Shown in pieces: positions 9,536-20,704 of a stretch of DNA of 64,000 nucleotides (position 1 is its first letter; each line of letters begins with the position of its first letter). Under the pieces are notes generated by a model. The model did no database searches. It was not told the DNA's origin and saw only the letters and a list, made by a program, of their open reading frames with translations. Source of the stretch: Saccharomyces paradoxus (lineage: Eukaryota; Ascomycota; Saccharomycetes; Saccharomycetales; Saccharomycetaceae); NCBI RefSeq assembly GCF_002079055.1, contig NC_047488.1:124001-188000 (forward strand), given 5' to 3'. Made by a program: the position numbers and the translations under genes.

Positions 9536-10942
9536 ATGGGTCAAATATTGTCCAATCCAATTATCGACAAAGAGCATCATTCTGGTACAGATTGTTTGAC
9601 AGCGTTCGGACTATGTGCCATGCAAGGTTGGCGTATGTCTATGGAAGATGCCCATATTGTTGAGCCTAACCTTTTCGCCGAGTCTAATGAAGAACATCTG
9701 GCATTTTATGGTATATTTGATGGTCATGGTGGTTCTTCTGTGGCAGAGTTTTGTGGTTCTAAAATGATATCTATACTGAAACAACAGGAGAGCTTCAAGA
9801 GCGGCATGTTAGAACAGTGTTTGATAGATACCTTTTTGGCTACAGATGTTGAGTTGTTGAAAGATGAAAAATTAAAAGACGATCATAGTGGTTGTACGGC
9901 AACTGTGATATTGATATCTCAATCGAAAAAGCTACTGATTTGTGCCAATTCTGGTGATAGTAGGACAGTTCTGTCTACTGGTGGTAACAGCAAAGCAATG
10001 TCGTTTGATCATAAGCCCACATTGTTGAGTGAAAAATCTCGTATCGTAGCTGCTGATGGTTTTGTTGAGATGGACCGTGTCAATGGAAATTTAGCTTTAT
10101 CTAGAGCCATAGGTGATTTTGAATTCAAATCTAACACAAAATTGGGACCTCATGAGCAAGTCGTTACATGCGTTCCTGATATCATTAGGCACAATTTGAA
10201 TTATGATGAGGATGAATTCGTTATTTTAGCATGTGATGGTATTTGGGATTGCTTAACTTCTCAAGAGTGTGTTGACTTAGTCCACTACGGTATAAGTCAA
10301 GGTAATATGACGTTGAGCGACATATCATCTAGAATCGTAGATGTTTGTTGTTCACCCACCACCGAAGGCTCAGGAATTGGTTGTGATAATATGAGTATTT
10401 CCATTGTTGCTTTGCTAAGGGAAAATGAGTCTGAATCACAATGGTTCGAGCGCATGAAATCCAAAAATTACAATATTCAAACTTCTTTTGTCCAAAGAAG
10501 GAAAAGTATTTTTGATTTCCATGACTTCTCGGATGATGACAACGAAGTGTTCGCAATAACTACTAAGAAATTACAAGACCGCTTAAATCGTAACAAAGAT
10601 AATGACGACATGGAAATTGATGACCTTGATACCGAATTGGGCAGCAGTGCTACTCCCTCAAAGTTAACAGGTGAGGGTAGAACTGGCCCTATTGACTTAT
10701 TTTCGTTGGAGGCTCTATTAGAAGCCGGAATTCAAATAAGGCAAAGACCAAGCTCCGATAGCGACGGCAATACTTCTTATTTCCATGGTGCTTCTTTATC
10801 AGATATGTTGGCATCTTTAAGCAATGCGGCTGCGGGAGAAACCGAACCTGATGATGCTGATGATAACAATGATAATGACAGCGAAGAAGACGACAAGAAT
10901 GGAAAAGAGAAAAAGGGTTCCAAGATTGAAGAAATTGAATAA
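9536..10942 (+). CDS. PTC3: Type 2C protein phosphatase Ptc3
   Basis: A 468-residue PP2C, the same length as S. cerevisiae. Ptc3 dephosphorylates Hog1 and Cdc28 and turns off the Rad53 DNA checkpoint. The catalytic domain covers about 20-300. Metal-binding residues are visible in SMEDAH (E37, D38), FDGHGG (D62), LACDGIWDC and [10 protein letters not shown]. The C-terminal tail (about 330-468) is acidic and disordered and ends in a Lys/Glu stretch. The N-terminal MGQILSNP is a likely myristoylation signal, as in PTC2. Ptc2 and Ptc3 are close paralogues. Synteny (PTH2 before, YBL055C after) and the tail favour Ptc3. Confidence 0.95.
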   Translation: MGQILSNPIIDKEHHSGTDCLTAFGLCAMQGWRMSMEDAHIVEPNLFAESNEEHLAFYGIFDGHGGSSVAEFCGSKMISILKQQESFKSGMLEQCLIDTFLATDVELLKDEKLKDDHSGCTATVILISQSKKLLICANSGDSRTVLSTGGNSKAMSFDHKPTLLSEKSRIVAADGFVEMDRVNGNLALSRAIGDFEFKSNTKLGPHEQVVTCVPDIIRHNLNYDEDEFVILACDGIWDCLTSQECVDLVHYGISQGNMTLSDISSRIVDVCCSPTTEGSGIGCDNMSISIVALLRENESESQWFERMKSKNYNIQTSFVQRRKSIFDFHDFSDDDNEVFAITTKKLQDRLNRNKDNDDMEIDDLDTELGSSATPSKLTGEGRTGPIDLFSLEALLEAGIQIRQRPSSDSDGNTSYFHGASLSDMLASLSNAAAGETEPDDADDNNDNDSEEDDKNGKEKKGSKIEEIE

Positions 10943-11395
10943 TAAAATTTGCCAAATCGCACTTTACAAAAGAGTGGTCAAACGTTTTTATCTTTATTAA
11001 TTGTTCCTCTTTTGCCAATAGGGTTTTTTTTCACTAAATCTTCTTTTCTGGCCTATATTGAGGAGATGGTAAAATTCATAAAAAAATCATTACGAAAGAA
11101 TGATAAATTGTAACAGAATTTATAAATCCTATTCATATAGATACATCTGTTTTTCCTTACTCTTTTTGTTTTTCTTTCGTTGGTAACCTTTGAATCCTTT
11201 TTGATGAAAAAAAACAAAAAACAAAAACAAAAAAAAAACAGCAATATTGATTGTATATCCGCACCATAATTTTCCTATTAATAGTTTAAGCATAATTAAT
11301 ATACTTACTAAAATAATGTAACTTTGCTCTTTGTACCGATAAAAGTTATTCTGTGAAGAAAAAGGAAAAGGGGGGACCACACTACTTATTTAATA
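10943..11395. other. Convergent PTC3-YBL055C spacer
   Basis: This is 453 bp of AT-rich 3' UTR and terminator sequence for two convergent genes, with an A-rich tract at about 11206-11240. No open frame here looks like a gene. Confidence 0.5.
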
Positions 11396-12652
11396 TTACT
11401 CTCCAAATATCTTACAGGTTGTCTTCCACGTAGTATTTATTAACGTAGCCAGATCTATGCCCTTCACTTCCGATACAATAATTGCTACTTGTTCCATATT
11501 ACAAGGTTCATTACGGCCCTTCACCATGTAAAGTTCTCCAGCATCTAGCTTGTCAGCGAGCTTATTTTTCTTGACAGACTTAAAGGCAGGATATTCGAAA
11601 GCCATAGCCTCCTGGTATTTGGCCAAGTACTGGAAGGATTCATGTGTTCTTTTAATCTCACACCATGGAGCATCTGTCTCTAGTAGCAACCTTTGTGTTG
11701 GTATTTGCTTCACAACGGCTAGATTTTCCTCGCTTCTCAACGAACAACCATTAATTCCTATAAAGATGTTGGGTGACAAGTTCAATAGCTTCTGCAGATC
11801 TGCCGGAGAACCAGTGAATGAGTGGACTACTAGTTTTTTATCTGAATGAAATTTGTAGAAGCCGCCGGATGACGATGCATCTAACTTTTGTAACTGAAAA
11901 GTATCCTTCTCATCAGTAAACCCGGAGATAAATTTTTGCAAGATTTGGACAAAATCATCACATGCATTCCTCATATGTAGAAACAATGGATAGCCGTTGA
12001 GTTTGTCATTCAAACAGCTTATTTTCAGTTGCTCTTCAAAAAAAAGCTTTTGCATTTCTTTGGAGCTATAGTGAAATCTGTCGTAGTCGAGCCCGATCTC
12101 GCCAATTGACCTGAAACTTGTATTTTCAGCTTTTAATTGCTGATCCATCAAACTATAAAGCTCTTTCAGTTTGCCAGCAGCAAAGGATGGATTACTAATA
12201 ACTTTACCATACAGCGACTCATTATATGTTTCATCCATGGAAGGATTATCAATAGAAGCACTAGGCTTGTCTTCTTTGCCAGCGTCCGCAAACTCGTTCA
12301 CACAACATGGGTGAACACCTATTGTGTGGTACAGCTTTAATGGGCTACAATCCTTGACGCTGTTGATCAACTCAATGGCGCTTTGAGACTCCATTATGGA
12401 TGATCCCGTAACAAGCGCAACTTTCACATCCCTCTGAGTAGCACGCTCCAAGATTTTTATATAATCTGCTGGATGATACTGTTTCCCATTGTAAATACCG
12501 TGAAACATAGGATCTGTCAGATTCAACCCAATATCATAGTATTTCAGCGGAGAATCCGTGGAAGCTGACGTCATGCTACAATATTGTGTCCAAATTGGTT
12601 TCCAGAACCTAGCACCACTTTTGTTCGAGGTTTTCAATAAGGAGCCCCACAT
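11396..12652 (-). CDS. YBL055C: TatD-family 3'-5' exonuclease
   Basis: A 418-residue protein of the TatD/TATDN1 metal-dependent nuclease family. The S. cerevisiae protein degrades DNA during apoptosis-like death. The TIM-barrel motifs appear in order: DIGLNLTDPMF (about 40-50), YHTIGVHPCC, IGEIGLDYDRFHYSSKEMQ, LFLHMRN, VVHSFTG, FIGINGCSLR and LLLETDAPWCEIK. The acidic and His metal ligands of the family are present. The first 35 residues are basic and Ser/Thr-rich and could be a mitochondrial targeting sequence or simply a non-conserved lead. The gene length equals that in S. cerevisiae. Confidence 0.93.
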   Translation of the reverse strand: MWGSLLKTSNKSGARFWKPIWTQYCSMTSASTDSPLKYYDIGLNLTDPMFHGIYNGKQYHPADYIKILERATQRDVKVALVTGSSIMESQSAIELINSVKDCSPLKLYHTIGVHPCCVNEFADAGKEDKPSASIDNPSMDETYNESLYGKVISNPSFAAGKLKELYSLMDQQLKAENTSFRSIGEIGLDYDRFHYSSKEMQKLFFEEQLKISCLNDKLNGYPLFLHMRNACDDFVQILQKFISGFTDEKDTFQLQKLDASSSGGFYKFHSDKKLVVHSFTGSPADLQKLLNLSPNIFIGINGCSLRSEENLAVVKQIPTQRLLLETDAPWCEIKRTHESFQYLAKYQEAMAFEYPAFKSVKKNKLADKLDAGELYMVKGRNEPCNMEQVAIIVSEVKGIDLATLINTTWKTTCKIFGE

Positions 12653-13405
12653 GTAACTAGGACAACACTGCTACCCTGGAAAAAAAGCCCTTGGTAACGA
12701 ATTTGACCACGCTTATGTGCCCATTTCCTGCCACGACACCACTAGGCCCTTCCACATCTTAGGAAGATTGTTCTTACAAGAGTCCCTTCACGGGTAACGC
12801 GGTGCCAGCGAGGGGCTAAGCCTTCTAGAAGGCCAGAAAAGGCCCAGAAACGCCCGCAGTGCAGAACTTTTCAGGAACAAAACTAGCGCAGACCTCCTGG
12901 ACGCTGTTTAGCAACCTCTTCGCAAGTATTTTGCAGCGGCATTTTGCAGGGCTCTTGCCTATCGTATCACCACCTCATAGCGGTTAGGCTCCAAAGCTTA
13001 ACTCCATTTGCGTTCGTTTTTGAGTTCGTCTTTACGCGGTTTTGGCCTATCTTGTCCCATTCTTTTGTTGTATGCGACGTTATCTGTGGGTGAGAGAGGC
13101 TATTTTTGGTCCGGTGAAAAAAAAAATTTTCTCTTCTGAAAGCTGAAATTTGAAAATTGAGATGAGATGCGATGCGATGAGATGCGAGGCCAATGCGATG
13201 AGACACTTTTCTACTTCCTTGTACAGAAGTCATGTATATTTTGTACGTTAATATTCATAGAGGCTTTTCCATATTATTTGTTAGGCAAACAAAGCTGACG
13301 AATCTTCACTGCTTGAGCCACTAAAGCTACTTACCCAAGAAGGTATATACACGGTTGTGGGTAGAAAAGAAAAAATATCACAGTTCTTAGTGAAGTTTCC
13401 TCGCG
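12653..13405. promoter_or_regulatory. Divergent YBL055C-TOD6 promoter
   Basis: The 753-bp region holds an exact Reb1 core CGGGTAA at 12791-12797, a heat-shock-like dyad TTCTAGAA near 12823, and the RRPE/PAC block listed separately at 13122-13202. A frame at 12967-13233 on the minus strand reads through these motifs and is not gene-like. Confidence 0.55.
13122..13202 (+). promoter_or_regulatory. RRPE plus two PAC motifs upstream of TOD6
   Basis: AAAAATTTTC at 13122-13131 is an RRPE core. GCGATGAG occurs exactly at 13174-13181 and again at 13195-13202, 21 bp apart, within a run of GATG repeats. RRPE and PAC are the paired elements of ribosome-biogenesis promoters. PAC is the motif bound by Tod6 and Dot6, so the TOD6 promoter carries its own product's target site. 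Confidence 0.75.
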
Positions 13406-14983
13406 ATGACATTGCCGAAACTCAGCAGCGTTTCTGTTTCATCTGGCCACGTTAGCGCCAACTCACATGGTTTCTCAATACTTAGCAAGCATCCTCACCC
13501 GAACAATCTTGTTCATTCTCACTCACTTTCTCACACAAATGCAAAGAGTCACCTGCCCATCAGTAACAGCAACACCAAAGAAAGCGGTACGAGCAAGGAG
13601 GAGGTGGAATCACTCAAAAAAAACAACCCTTCTTCTTGGGATCCTAGTGACGATATCAAGCTCCGCCATCTGAAAGAGATCAAGAACTTGGGTTGGAAAG
13701 AGATAGCTCATCATTTTCCAAACAGAACACCTAATGCCTGTCAATTCAGATGGAGAAGACTGAAATCAGGGAACTTGAAATCAAATAAAACTGCAGTTAT
13801 TGATATCAATAAATTGTTCGGTATGTATGCCGCCGGTGATGCTACCACGACTGCAGGTACTCCGTCTGCAGAAGAAACGGTAAAAGAGGAAGCTGTTGAG
13901 GACGAAGATATTACTGCAGGTTCTAGTGCTATCGACGATTCTCCACCGGATTTCAAACCACTAATCAAGCCTAAATACATGGATAGGAAACTCATGACCC
14001 AAAGATCTACGTCAACGTTCTCGGATCATGAGCCACAACACACTAAACCAAGGAAACTGTTTGTTAAACCAAGGTCCTTCTCCCATTCTATAACCACGAA
14101 TACGCCCAATATAAAGTCTGCTCAGCAGACAAACCTCAGCCTCTATAGCACTACTTCAGCAAAGACAAATAAAGCTGTTAATTCAAGCGATTATGAGAAT
14201 ATTGGGCTCGTGCCTAAAATTATTATAAGGTCTAGAAGGAACTCGTTTGTTCCTTCAACCCAGATTTCTCATTCAACCACAAAGTCTAGGAAGAACTCCC
14301 ACTCTGTGATTTCTTCTAGAAGATCATCTTTCAACATGATGCATTCAAGAAGATCATCCTTCAACTCTCATGCTCCTACGGAACCTATTTCTAGAAGAGC
14401 TTCCCTGGTGGTTAGCCCGTATATGTCACCCAGAAGATTATCTTCATCACAGTCTGTTCACCATCATCCGCAACAGCAATATTATCTTAACCCCATAGCT
14501 TCTCCCAACTGCAAGATAGATCACGCTAACGATAAAGTCACGCACACGAGGACTTTCTTAGATATGCAAAAATTCGCTAATAAACACCCATGGTCTAGAG
14601 AAGATGATGAAGTTTTGCTTAACAACACCAAAGACAAACAGAACCATTTGTCAACGCTAGAAATTTCTATTGTTCTACCTAACAATAGATCTGAGCTGGA
14701 AATCCAACAAAGAATGGACTACTTAAAGAGAAAAGGACGCGCAAGTGGCTTTCTTACAAGTAAAGGATGTAAAACTGAGGAGGAGGAGGATGACATTGAC
14801 CCACTGCACAAGGAAAACGATATTAACAAACCATCCCTGCAATCACAAAATTGCAGTAGGTCAGAGGCCAGACATGATAACCCAAAAGCTAGTGAGCTTT
14901 CTTCTATGACCAGTGCAAATGACATACATAATGAGCAAGATGAACTTCCAGGTATAAATTCTATTTTTAAGAATATTTTCTGA
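13406..14983 (+). CDS. TOD6: PAC-binding Myb-like repressor Tod6
   Basis: A 525-residue protein. Tod6 and its paralogue Dot6 bind PAC (GCGATGAG) and recruit the Rpd3L histone deacetylase to repress ribosome-biogenesis genes when TORC1/PKA signalling drops. The SANT/Myb domain lies at about 75-122 (SSWDPSDDIKLRHLKEIKNL through NACQFRWRRLKSG). A second, diverged Myb-like block lies at about 393-443 (HPWSREDDEVLL). Between them is a Ser/Arg region with repeated basophilic kinase sites (RRNS, RKNS, RRSS twice, RRAS, RRLS), the kind phosphorylated by Sch9 and PKA. An acidic patch sits near 455-466. Confidence 0.95.
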   Translation: MTLPKLSSVSVSSGHVSANSHGFSILSKHPHPNNLVHSHSLSHTNAKSHLPISNSNTKESGTSKEEVESLKKNNPSSWDPSDDIKLRHLKEIKNLGWKEIAHHFPNRTPNACQFRWRRLKSGNLKSNKTAVIDINKLFGMYAAGDATTTAGTPSAEETVKEEAVEDEDITAGSSAIDDSPPDFKPLIKPKYMDRKLMTQRSTSTFSDHEPQHTKPRKLFVKPRSFSHSITTNTPNIKSAQQTNLSLYSTTSAKTNKAVNSSDYENIGLVPKIIIRSRRNSFVPSTQISHSTTKSRKNSHSVISSRRSSFNMMHSRRSSFNSHAPTEPISRRASLVVSPYMSPRRLSSSQSVHHHPQQQYYLNPIASPNCKIDHANDKVTHTRTFLDMQKFANKHPWSREDDEVLLNNTKDKQNHLSTLEISIVLPNNRSELEIQQRMDYLKRKGRASGFLTSKGCKTEEEEDDIDPLHKENDINKPSLQSQNCSRSEARHDNPKASELSSMTSANDIHNEQDELPGINSIFKNIF

Positions 14984-15148
14984 GCTAAAAGACGGATTTA
15001 GTTTGTTTTGACTATTCGTTAATGAGCAAAATAATTGCTCACACACATATATACATATACATATAAAATCCGTTCATAGGAAAATTTTGTAATACTATTT
15101 ATTATTGTTACATTTATATGCTTATAATCAAAATATATGCATTGCTGC

Positions 15149-17665
15149 TCATTCTTCATCATCCTCTATCAGTGTGACTTTCCTCCTTTTTCTTACTCTT
15201 CCTTCCTTTCTGTGGTTACCTATATCGTTTTCATCCTCTTCTTGTTCTTTTTCCTCCCCTTCCTCATCATCATCATTGTCCTCTTCATATATGCTTTCCT
15301 CCTCGTCTCCTTCAAGAACTAAATCATCCTCATCATTCTCTTCTGATGTTTGGTCCTCCTCAATATCATCATCAAGCGTGAAATCTTTGTCTTCATCTTC
15401 TTCGACATTTCCACCTACACGTAGCTCAGCATCTATATCATTTTCTACTTCATCTTGCTCTAAACTTGATATTCCGGTATCGTTGTTCCTCGATGTATGA
15501 TTTTCAAACGGTACTTCGGAGTTTTTAATGGTGAAGCAGAGTTCCCAATGATTTTCAGTATCGAATTTTGATCTGGGCATCCTTTCACGGTTATAGATCC
15601 TTTCCAACGCACTTTTTTCCGCTTGATAGATTAATCTGTCGTATTTCATGTTGTTATAATCACACATATAATCTGTTAAGGAGGAAATAGTGTTTTGAAA
15701 AAAGTCAGTAACGGGAACTTCGGGCTCTAGGATATTGTTTACATGGAGCTTGGATGTTTTGTACTCACTGCTTCTTTTTCTTCGCCTTCTTTTATTTTGT
15801 GCTCTGCTGTTGTTATAGTTTTCTATATGTGTGTTATTTGAAATTACAGGAGCCATAGTTTCATTTGTAAGAGCTTCATCTGCTAATGCGGTGGGTTCCA
15901 AGTTCATCATTCCATTTATACCAAATGACGGTCCTAGTATAATGGGTTCCCACAGTAATTTGTCATATTTAACGCGAGGATAGTTTTTTGAACTCCAAAT
16001 TTTATAGATTTTTTCAATCCTTCTCCAAGAATCAATCTTAATAATATAATCAAAATCATTCAAAGAGGATAATGAGCGCTTTTTATGGCGATATAAAACT
16101 TGAAGCTGTTCCAATCCAAACACCACATCTGTTGGTATCATTCCCGTTAATTTAGCGATATCATGCAGCGTAACTTGTTGAAAAGAATCTTCATCCTTAT
16201 CATTTGATTGGCGTTCAGCGCTGTCTCTTAATTTTAACAGCACTTCAGCACATTTCATCTTCCAAAACGTTCTGTAAGTCAGCAGTCCTAAATCCGACAA
16301 TGGTTTCTCGGGAGTTCCAAATTTTGATTCCTTTCTGGATAATAGATATGAAAATTCCATCAGAAACTGACCGTATCCTTTCCTTTGGTATATGGGTAAA
16401 GTTAAAATACAGCTTAAGTTATAGTCATTGGAGTTGAATTTCTCCTTGGAGAAATAGCCCACGAAATGGAATTTCGCTGAATTCTGATGAGTGAGATTCT
16501 CTTCATCTTCTCTTTCCGTAAGGATATAGAATATAAACGGCTCGACATCATAATACAAAGTTTTGGAATTAATGAAACATTTTGCCAGCAGGCAAAGATT
16601 TTGACAATACAAGACATCCTCCCGTCCATCAATTTCCCAAACGGATAGCTTGCCTTCGCGATAAATTTCATTTCCGGGAGGCTTGAAAGCTTGACACTTT
16701 AGTTGATGTCTATAAAAAGTATATCGAGAAGTCATATACTTTAAGCAGAACTCACATATGAAAACTATTTTGTTTTGGTTGATGTATTCAGGAAAAGGAG
16801 ATGTATACCAAGGTCTAATTTCATAATTTCGAAGAACAATGTATTCTATTTGTGAGGACCCCACTTTATTTCGTATTCTTAGCACTTTCCTTTTCCTTCT
16901 TTTTCTATTTTCATTTTCTCGATCGGTTTCATTATGGTTGCAAAGTGGTACGTTACCATTAATGTACGTCGCAGATTTAGAATTCTCTAAAAGGGTAAGA
17001 AACTTTATTTTATCTTCCCAAGTGGGTAGAGTCCTTTTTGTACTAAAATCTTTCATTTTTTTTATTGTTCCGCCGTATGGTATATACCATTGCCATGAAT
17101 CGTTATCCTTCAATGGCGTATTATCGGAAGAGTATGGGTATGCTATGTTTTCGGCTTGTATACCCCATGCTTTCTTTAACCTGTTTATTCTTCCTTGAAA
17201 CCCTGTTGAAGCATCCGGTGGGGTTATATTTTTGTTAACTAATGGTGCTATAGCTGAAGATTTTGATATTAGTCTTTCGAAATTAAAAAAGTTGATTGAA
17301 TTATATTTAATCCTAACCTCCAACTTTTCGCTGACCTCAATATTAGGTTCGATAATAGGGAAACTTATCGTTCCCATCTTACTATCCCAATTAACTATGT
17401 TTCTAGGGGAAATTTCTGATGTAACGTTGGTCTGCTGAGAGACCTCTGACCCTTTTTTTATTTTATTAAAGTCTTTGTCAGACCGAACACTTCCTCTTAT
17501 TCGATGTGCTACATCGGTAACGGAGTTGGATAGATTCCTTGTGGTCCTATGTCCATTTGTATTAGTTGTAACAAATTGAGAATGTATCAAATCATCGATT
17601 TCTAAGTTTTTCAATAATGCATTTTTCTTGGGTTTTGGCGATTCGTCATTTACTGTTAGTGACAT
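15149..17665 (-). CDS. SAS3: MYST histone acetyltransferase Sas3
   Basis: An 838-residue catalytic subunit of NuA3, which acetylates histone H3 (mainly K14 and K23). The first ATG in frame is at 17665 ([10 protein letters not shown]); reading further upstream adds only TTG CAT ATA. Numbered from an upstream TTG three codons earlier, the MYST zinc finger uses C307, C310, H323 and C327, followed by the HAT core with the catalytic cysteine in [10 protein letters not shown] and the acetyl-CoA loop QRKGYG at about 430-435. The C-terminal 120 residues are strongly acidic (Asp/Glu runs) and end in a basic KRRK block and EDDEE. The acidic tail differs in length from S. cerevisiae (831 residues), as expected for low-complexity sequence. 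Confidence 0.96.
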   Translation of the reverse strand: MSLTVNDESPKPKKNALLKNLEIDDLIHSQFVTTNTNGHRTTRNLSNSVTDVAHRIRGSVRSDKDFNKIKKGSEVSQQTNVTSEISPRNIVNWDSKMGTISFPIIEPNIEVSEKLEVRIKYNSINFFNFERLISKSSAIAPLVNKNITPPDASTGFQGRINRLKKAWGIQAENIAYPYSSDNTPLKDNDSWQWYIPYGGTIKKMKDFSTKRTLPTWEDKIKFLTLLENSKSATYINGNVPLCNHNETDRENENRKRRKRKVLRIRNKVGSSQIEYIVLRNYEIRPWYTSPFPEYINQNKIVFICEFCLKYMTSRYTFYRHQLKCQAFKPPGNEIYREGKLSVWEIDGREDVLYCQNLCLLAKCFINSKTLYYDVEPFIFYILTEREDEENLTHQNSAKFHFVGYFSKEKFNSNDYNLSCILTLPIYQRKGYGQFLMEFSYLLSRKESKFGTPEKPLSDLGLLTYRTFWKMKCAEVLLKLRDSAERQSNDKDEDSFQQVTLHDIAKLTGMIPTDVVFGLEQLQVLYRHKKRSLSSLNDFDYIIKIDSWRRIEKIYKIWSSKNYPRVKYDKLLWEPIILGPSFGINGMMNLEPTALADEALTNETMAPVISNNTHIENYNNSRAQNKRRRRKRSSEYKTSKLHVNNILEPEVPVTDFFQNTISSLTDYMCDYNNMKYDRLIYQAEKSALERIYNRERMPRSKFDTENHWELCFTIKNSEVPFENHTSRNNDTGISSLEQDEVENDIDAELRVGGNVEEDEDKDFTLDDDIEEDQTSEENDEDDLVLEGDEEESIYEEDNDDDEEGEEKEQEEDENDIGNHRKEGRVRKRRKVTLIEDDEE

Positions 17666-18520
17666 TATATGCAAATTATACGGAGAAGTAATTGATGAAA
17701 AGGAAGAAGAAAAGGGGATACAGATATCAGCTATGAAAAAAAGTCAACCGATACTTTTTCTTTTTTCTCTTTTAATTTAATCCTTTCTCTTTTACTTCTT
17801 CTAATATGCTCCAATTCTGTGGTATTTTCCCAGCTCTTTATTTCCAACAATGAAGTCCCCAATTAATTAACAACCACTATAATAGCATGTCAGTTGAATG
17901 ATCAATGACAGAATATTAGTAATATCTTGTACAATTGACCTCGACGTTTGACTGTATGGAGGGGTCTGCTCTTCTCTGCTCATTGTAAACAAACTAACGT
18001 CAATAAATTATTGTTACCCGACTGATAATACACTACAATATCAATACCATACATGATGCAGCGATGAAGTTATTGATACGTAAGAATATTAAATAAGGTA
18101 GAAACATCTCTTTGATTAAACATCGTACATATAAATACCATATATAAAAGTTTGTGGAAAAAGAACGTTTAGAAAAAAAATAGTAAGTAGTAGGTTAAAA
18201 ATAAAATCTCAAAAGAGGTAAAAAAAGAGGGATAATATTGGCTTGATTACATTGCGTTACTTAAAGTAGCCTCATCATTCATTCATTATCATCGTTGCAT
18301 CGACATTAGGTGACGTTTCTCAGAAAAGAATAACTACATCATGGTCATTAATTTCATATTCATATTTTGCGTTTTTTTAGGTATTTTCTGTGGTGTTTTT
18401 GATGGTTTTTATTATATATTTTTTTCATCTTTTATCTTGTATAAGCACCTTCATTACTTGTATCGTGCGATATACAAATACCAAACAAACTCTATAATCA
18501 TAGAACAATGGTGGTTTAGA
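17666..18520. promoter_or_regulatory. SAS3 upstream and PIN4 3' region
   Basis: The 855 bp between the SAS3 start and the PIN4 stop is very AT-rich. An exact Reb1 core TTACCCG lies at 18014-18020. A hydrophobic 62-codon frame at 18341-18529 runs into the PIN4 end and looks like chance translation of T-rich sequence. Confidence 0.5.
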
Positions 18521-20536
18521 TTACCATAGATTCTTCTTGTTTTGGTTTTGTAAATCTAATCCGCTTAAAGAGCGATTCAAACCCTGTTCCAAGCCATCAT
18601 CTAGCCCAGAATGACTCAATGATTTGTAGATCAGGTCGGCACTATTCAAATTGTGTACGGACAACATGGACTCATCGTGGTAAGACTGGTAAGAGAAATT
18701 AGAATGCACTGAACCATTGGTGTGCTGTGGAAGCAGTTGGGATTGTGAGTTTGCTGTAGAAGATGGGCCGTTAAGATTATATAACTGCTGGGAAGACAAT
18801 GAAGCATTCTGGTATGCCACTGGTACGCGTTGTTGGGTTTGAGACTGCGATGGTGGTTGCGCTTGGGATAGGGATTGACTGTTGATAGGGATTTGTGAAT
18901 TTGGGGGTGAAATTTGGGAATTTCTTAGTAATGGATTAACGGAATTGATTTGATAATGGTTGGCAGAATAGCCAGATGGAATTCTTGAGGATGGTGTTAA
19001 AGTGGCTTGCTGTCTTAAAAACGATTGCTGTTGTTGTGCGGCTGATTGAACATTTTGCTGTGATTGTGGTTGAGGTTGTTGCGGTTGGTCAGCAGAATTG
19101 TATTGAGAGTTGTGATGTATGTTCATTTTAGGTGAGGTTAGTGTTGGTTGCATGGAGAATTGTCCTTGTGAAGAAATCTTTGGTGTTGAGCTGGCACTAT
19201 TATTATTAACGATGACATTGTTGTTACCGTTACCATTACCGTTACCAATACTATTGCTGTTGGAAGAATTGTTAACGGCCTGGTTGCTAATACTATTCGC
19301 CGCAGCAGCCGCGTGGGCCTGTAATAAACTTGTATAAGATTGAGACCTGTTCATGGAGCCACCAGTGGAGTTTGGCTGCAAAGGATGAGCTGATGTCATT
19401 TGACCTTGTTGTTGCAAATGAGATTGCAGGTTAGCATGATCCAGAATTTTTCTTCTGATTATAATAAACCTTGGATCATATACTTCCACTAGACCTAAGT
19501 ATGAGCACAAGACATTAATAATTCTCTTGTGAGAAGCGGATATACCTATGGGGTAAGCCAACTCATAATAATACTTTTCTCTATCCTTAAATAACAACAA
19601 TTGAGAATAAATCTCCAAAGTGTCAGGGTCATTGAAGTCCAGTTGTTGGGGTGGGAGGGGTAAAGTTGAAGTTGATGGTAAAGGGGCATAAAATCTCTCA
19701 GTGGACATCTGGTTTTGATTGTTAGCATTTATTGCTTGATACAGCGATGATGAGGTGTGTTGGGCAGAAAGTGAAGGTTGGTTCAGGTTGATGTTACCAC
19801 CAGTGTTACTATTAGAACTACTGTTGTTAATAGTATTGTTCATTGGACTGTTAATCATGCTATTGGCATTAATCCCGTTCATTAAGGTCGAAAATAATTG
19901 ATTATTGGAAGTATTATTATTTCCGCTTGCACCCATTTTGGACAATGAGTGAAGAGAAAGATTAGATGACGACCTGTGTTGTTCTTCTAATTGTCCTCTT
20001 TTCTCTCTCTTCTCTCTCTCAATTCTTTCTCTTTCAGCCTGAGGAAGCATTTTTTTATATTCCACTTTCAGTTTCCTGCCACTGATTTCCTTGCCATTCA
20101 AAGAAGTTATCACTTGAGTAGTTTCTTCAGGAGTGGTGAAATTCGCAAAGGCTAGACCTCGGAAAATACCGTTATCAAAGTGATAATTGAAGGCATAAGG
20201 AAGGGGAAGATCCATATCTTCAATAATGTCTAACAGTTGCTCCTTTTTAATGGCAAACGGAATGTTTTTAATAACAATGGCATTCGGAATAACATCATCA
20301 TCCAAAGCAGTATTAGTGGAGGCATTACTCAAATTTGCAGCAGAAACGCCGTGTTCAGTATTTTTTGCAGAGTTTTCACCAATTTCCGTTTGTGCACCAT
20401 TCTCTCTGCCAAGTGTATCTCTAGTTTCGATAGATGGCTGATTTGTTTCCTGGTCACTGGCCTCCGTATTTATATTATTACCTAGAGCATCATGGATTGC
20501 TGCAGGAGGAGAATTCTCAAAAGAGGGGGTCTCCAT
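18521..20536 (-). CDS. PIN4: RRM protein Pin4 (Mdt1), Q/N-rich
   Basis: A 671-residue protein (S. cerevisiae 668). Pin4/Mdt1 binds the Rad53 FHA1 domain, affects G2/M progression and the DNA damage response, and was found through its effect on prion induction. One RRM spans about 86-162 (NAIVIKNIPFAI, RGLAFANF). A conserved helical block at about 298-362 (DPDTLEIYSQLLLFKDREKY, then SHKRIINVLCSYLGL) looks like an R3H-type domain. From residue 370 onward the protein is Gln/Asn/Ser-rich and prion-like, with several SQ motifs that Mec1/Tel1 could phosphorylate. Small length differences from S. cerevisiae fall in these repeats. Confidence 0.94.
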   Translation of the reverse strand: METPSFENSPPAAIHDALGNNINTEASDQETNQPSIETRDTLGRENGAQTEIGENSAKNTEHGVSAANLSNASTNTALDDDVIPNAIVIKNIPFAIKKEQLLDIIEDMDLPLPYAFNYHFDNGIFRGLAFANFTTPEETTQVITSLNGKEISGRKLKVEYKKMLPQAERERIEREKREKRGQLEEQHRSSSNLSLHSLSKMGASGNNNTSNNQLFSTLMNGINANSMINSPMNNTINNSSSNSNTGGNINLNQPSLSAQHTSSSLYQAINANNQNQMSTERFYAPLPSTSTLPLPPQQLDFNDPDTLEIYSQLLLFKDREKYYYELAYPIGISASHKRIINVLCSYLGLVEVYDPRFIIIRRKILDHANLQSHLQQQGQMTSAHPLQPNSTGGSMNRSQSYTSLLQAHAAAAANSISNQAVNNSSNSNSIGNGNGNGNNNVIVNNNSASSTPKISSQGQFSMQPTLTSPKMNIHHNSQYNSADQPQQPQPQSQQNVQSAAQQQQSFLRQQATLTPSSRIPSGYSANHYQINSVNPLLRNSQISPPNSQIPINSQSLSQAQPPSQSQTQQRVPVAYQNASLSSQQLYNLNGPSSTANSQSQLLPQHTNGSVHSNFSYQSYHDESMLSVHNLNSADLIYKSLSHSGLDDGLEQGLNRSLSGLDLQNQNKKNLW

Positions 20537-20704
20537 TTCTTATCTGTTATTAAACACGCTTTCCCTAGTCTGTCACCTGCCTCTATGAAATACTATATCA
20601 CACTTCTTTTTATGCTAACATCCAAGAATATGCTGCTAATCTCACCTGAACGCTGCCTTTAATTGTTATTCTTTTCCAGGAAAAAATCGCAAAATTGCAG
20701 CATC

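Noticed and set aside
15105-15500. Plus-strand 131-codon Ser-rich frame opposite the SAS3 acidic tail
   Set aside because: Ser runs are the reverse reading of GAA/GAT repeats. It sits where the dubious YBL053W would be.
18341-18529. Hydrophobic 62-codon frame downstream of PIN4
   Set aside because: It is Phe/Ile/Tyr-rich from T-rich DNA and overlaps the PIN4 stop. I have no homologue in mind.
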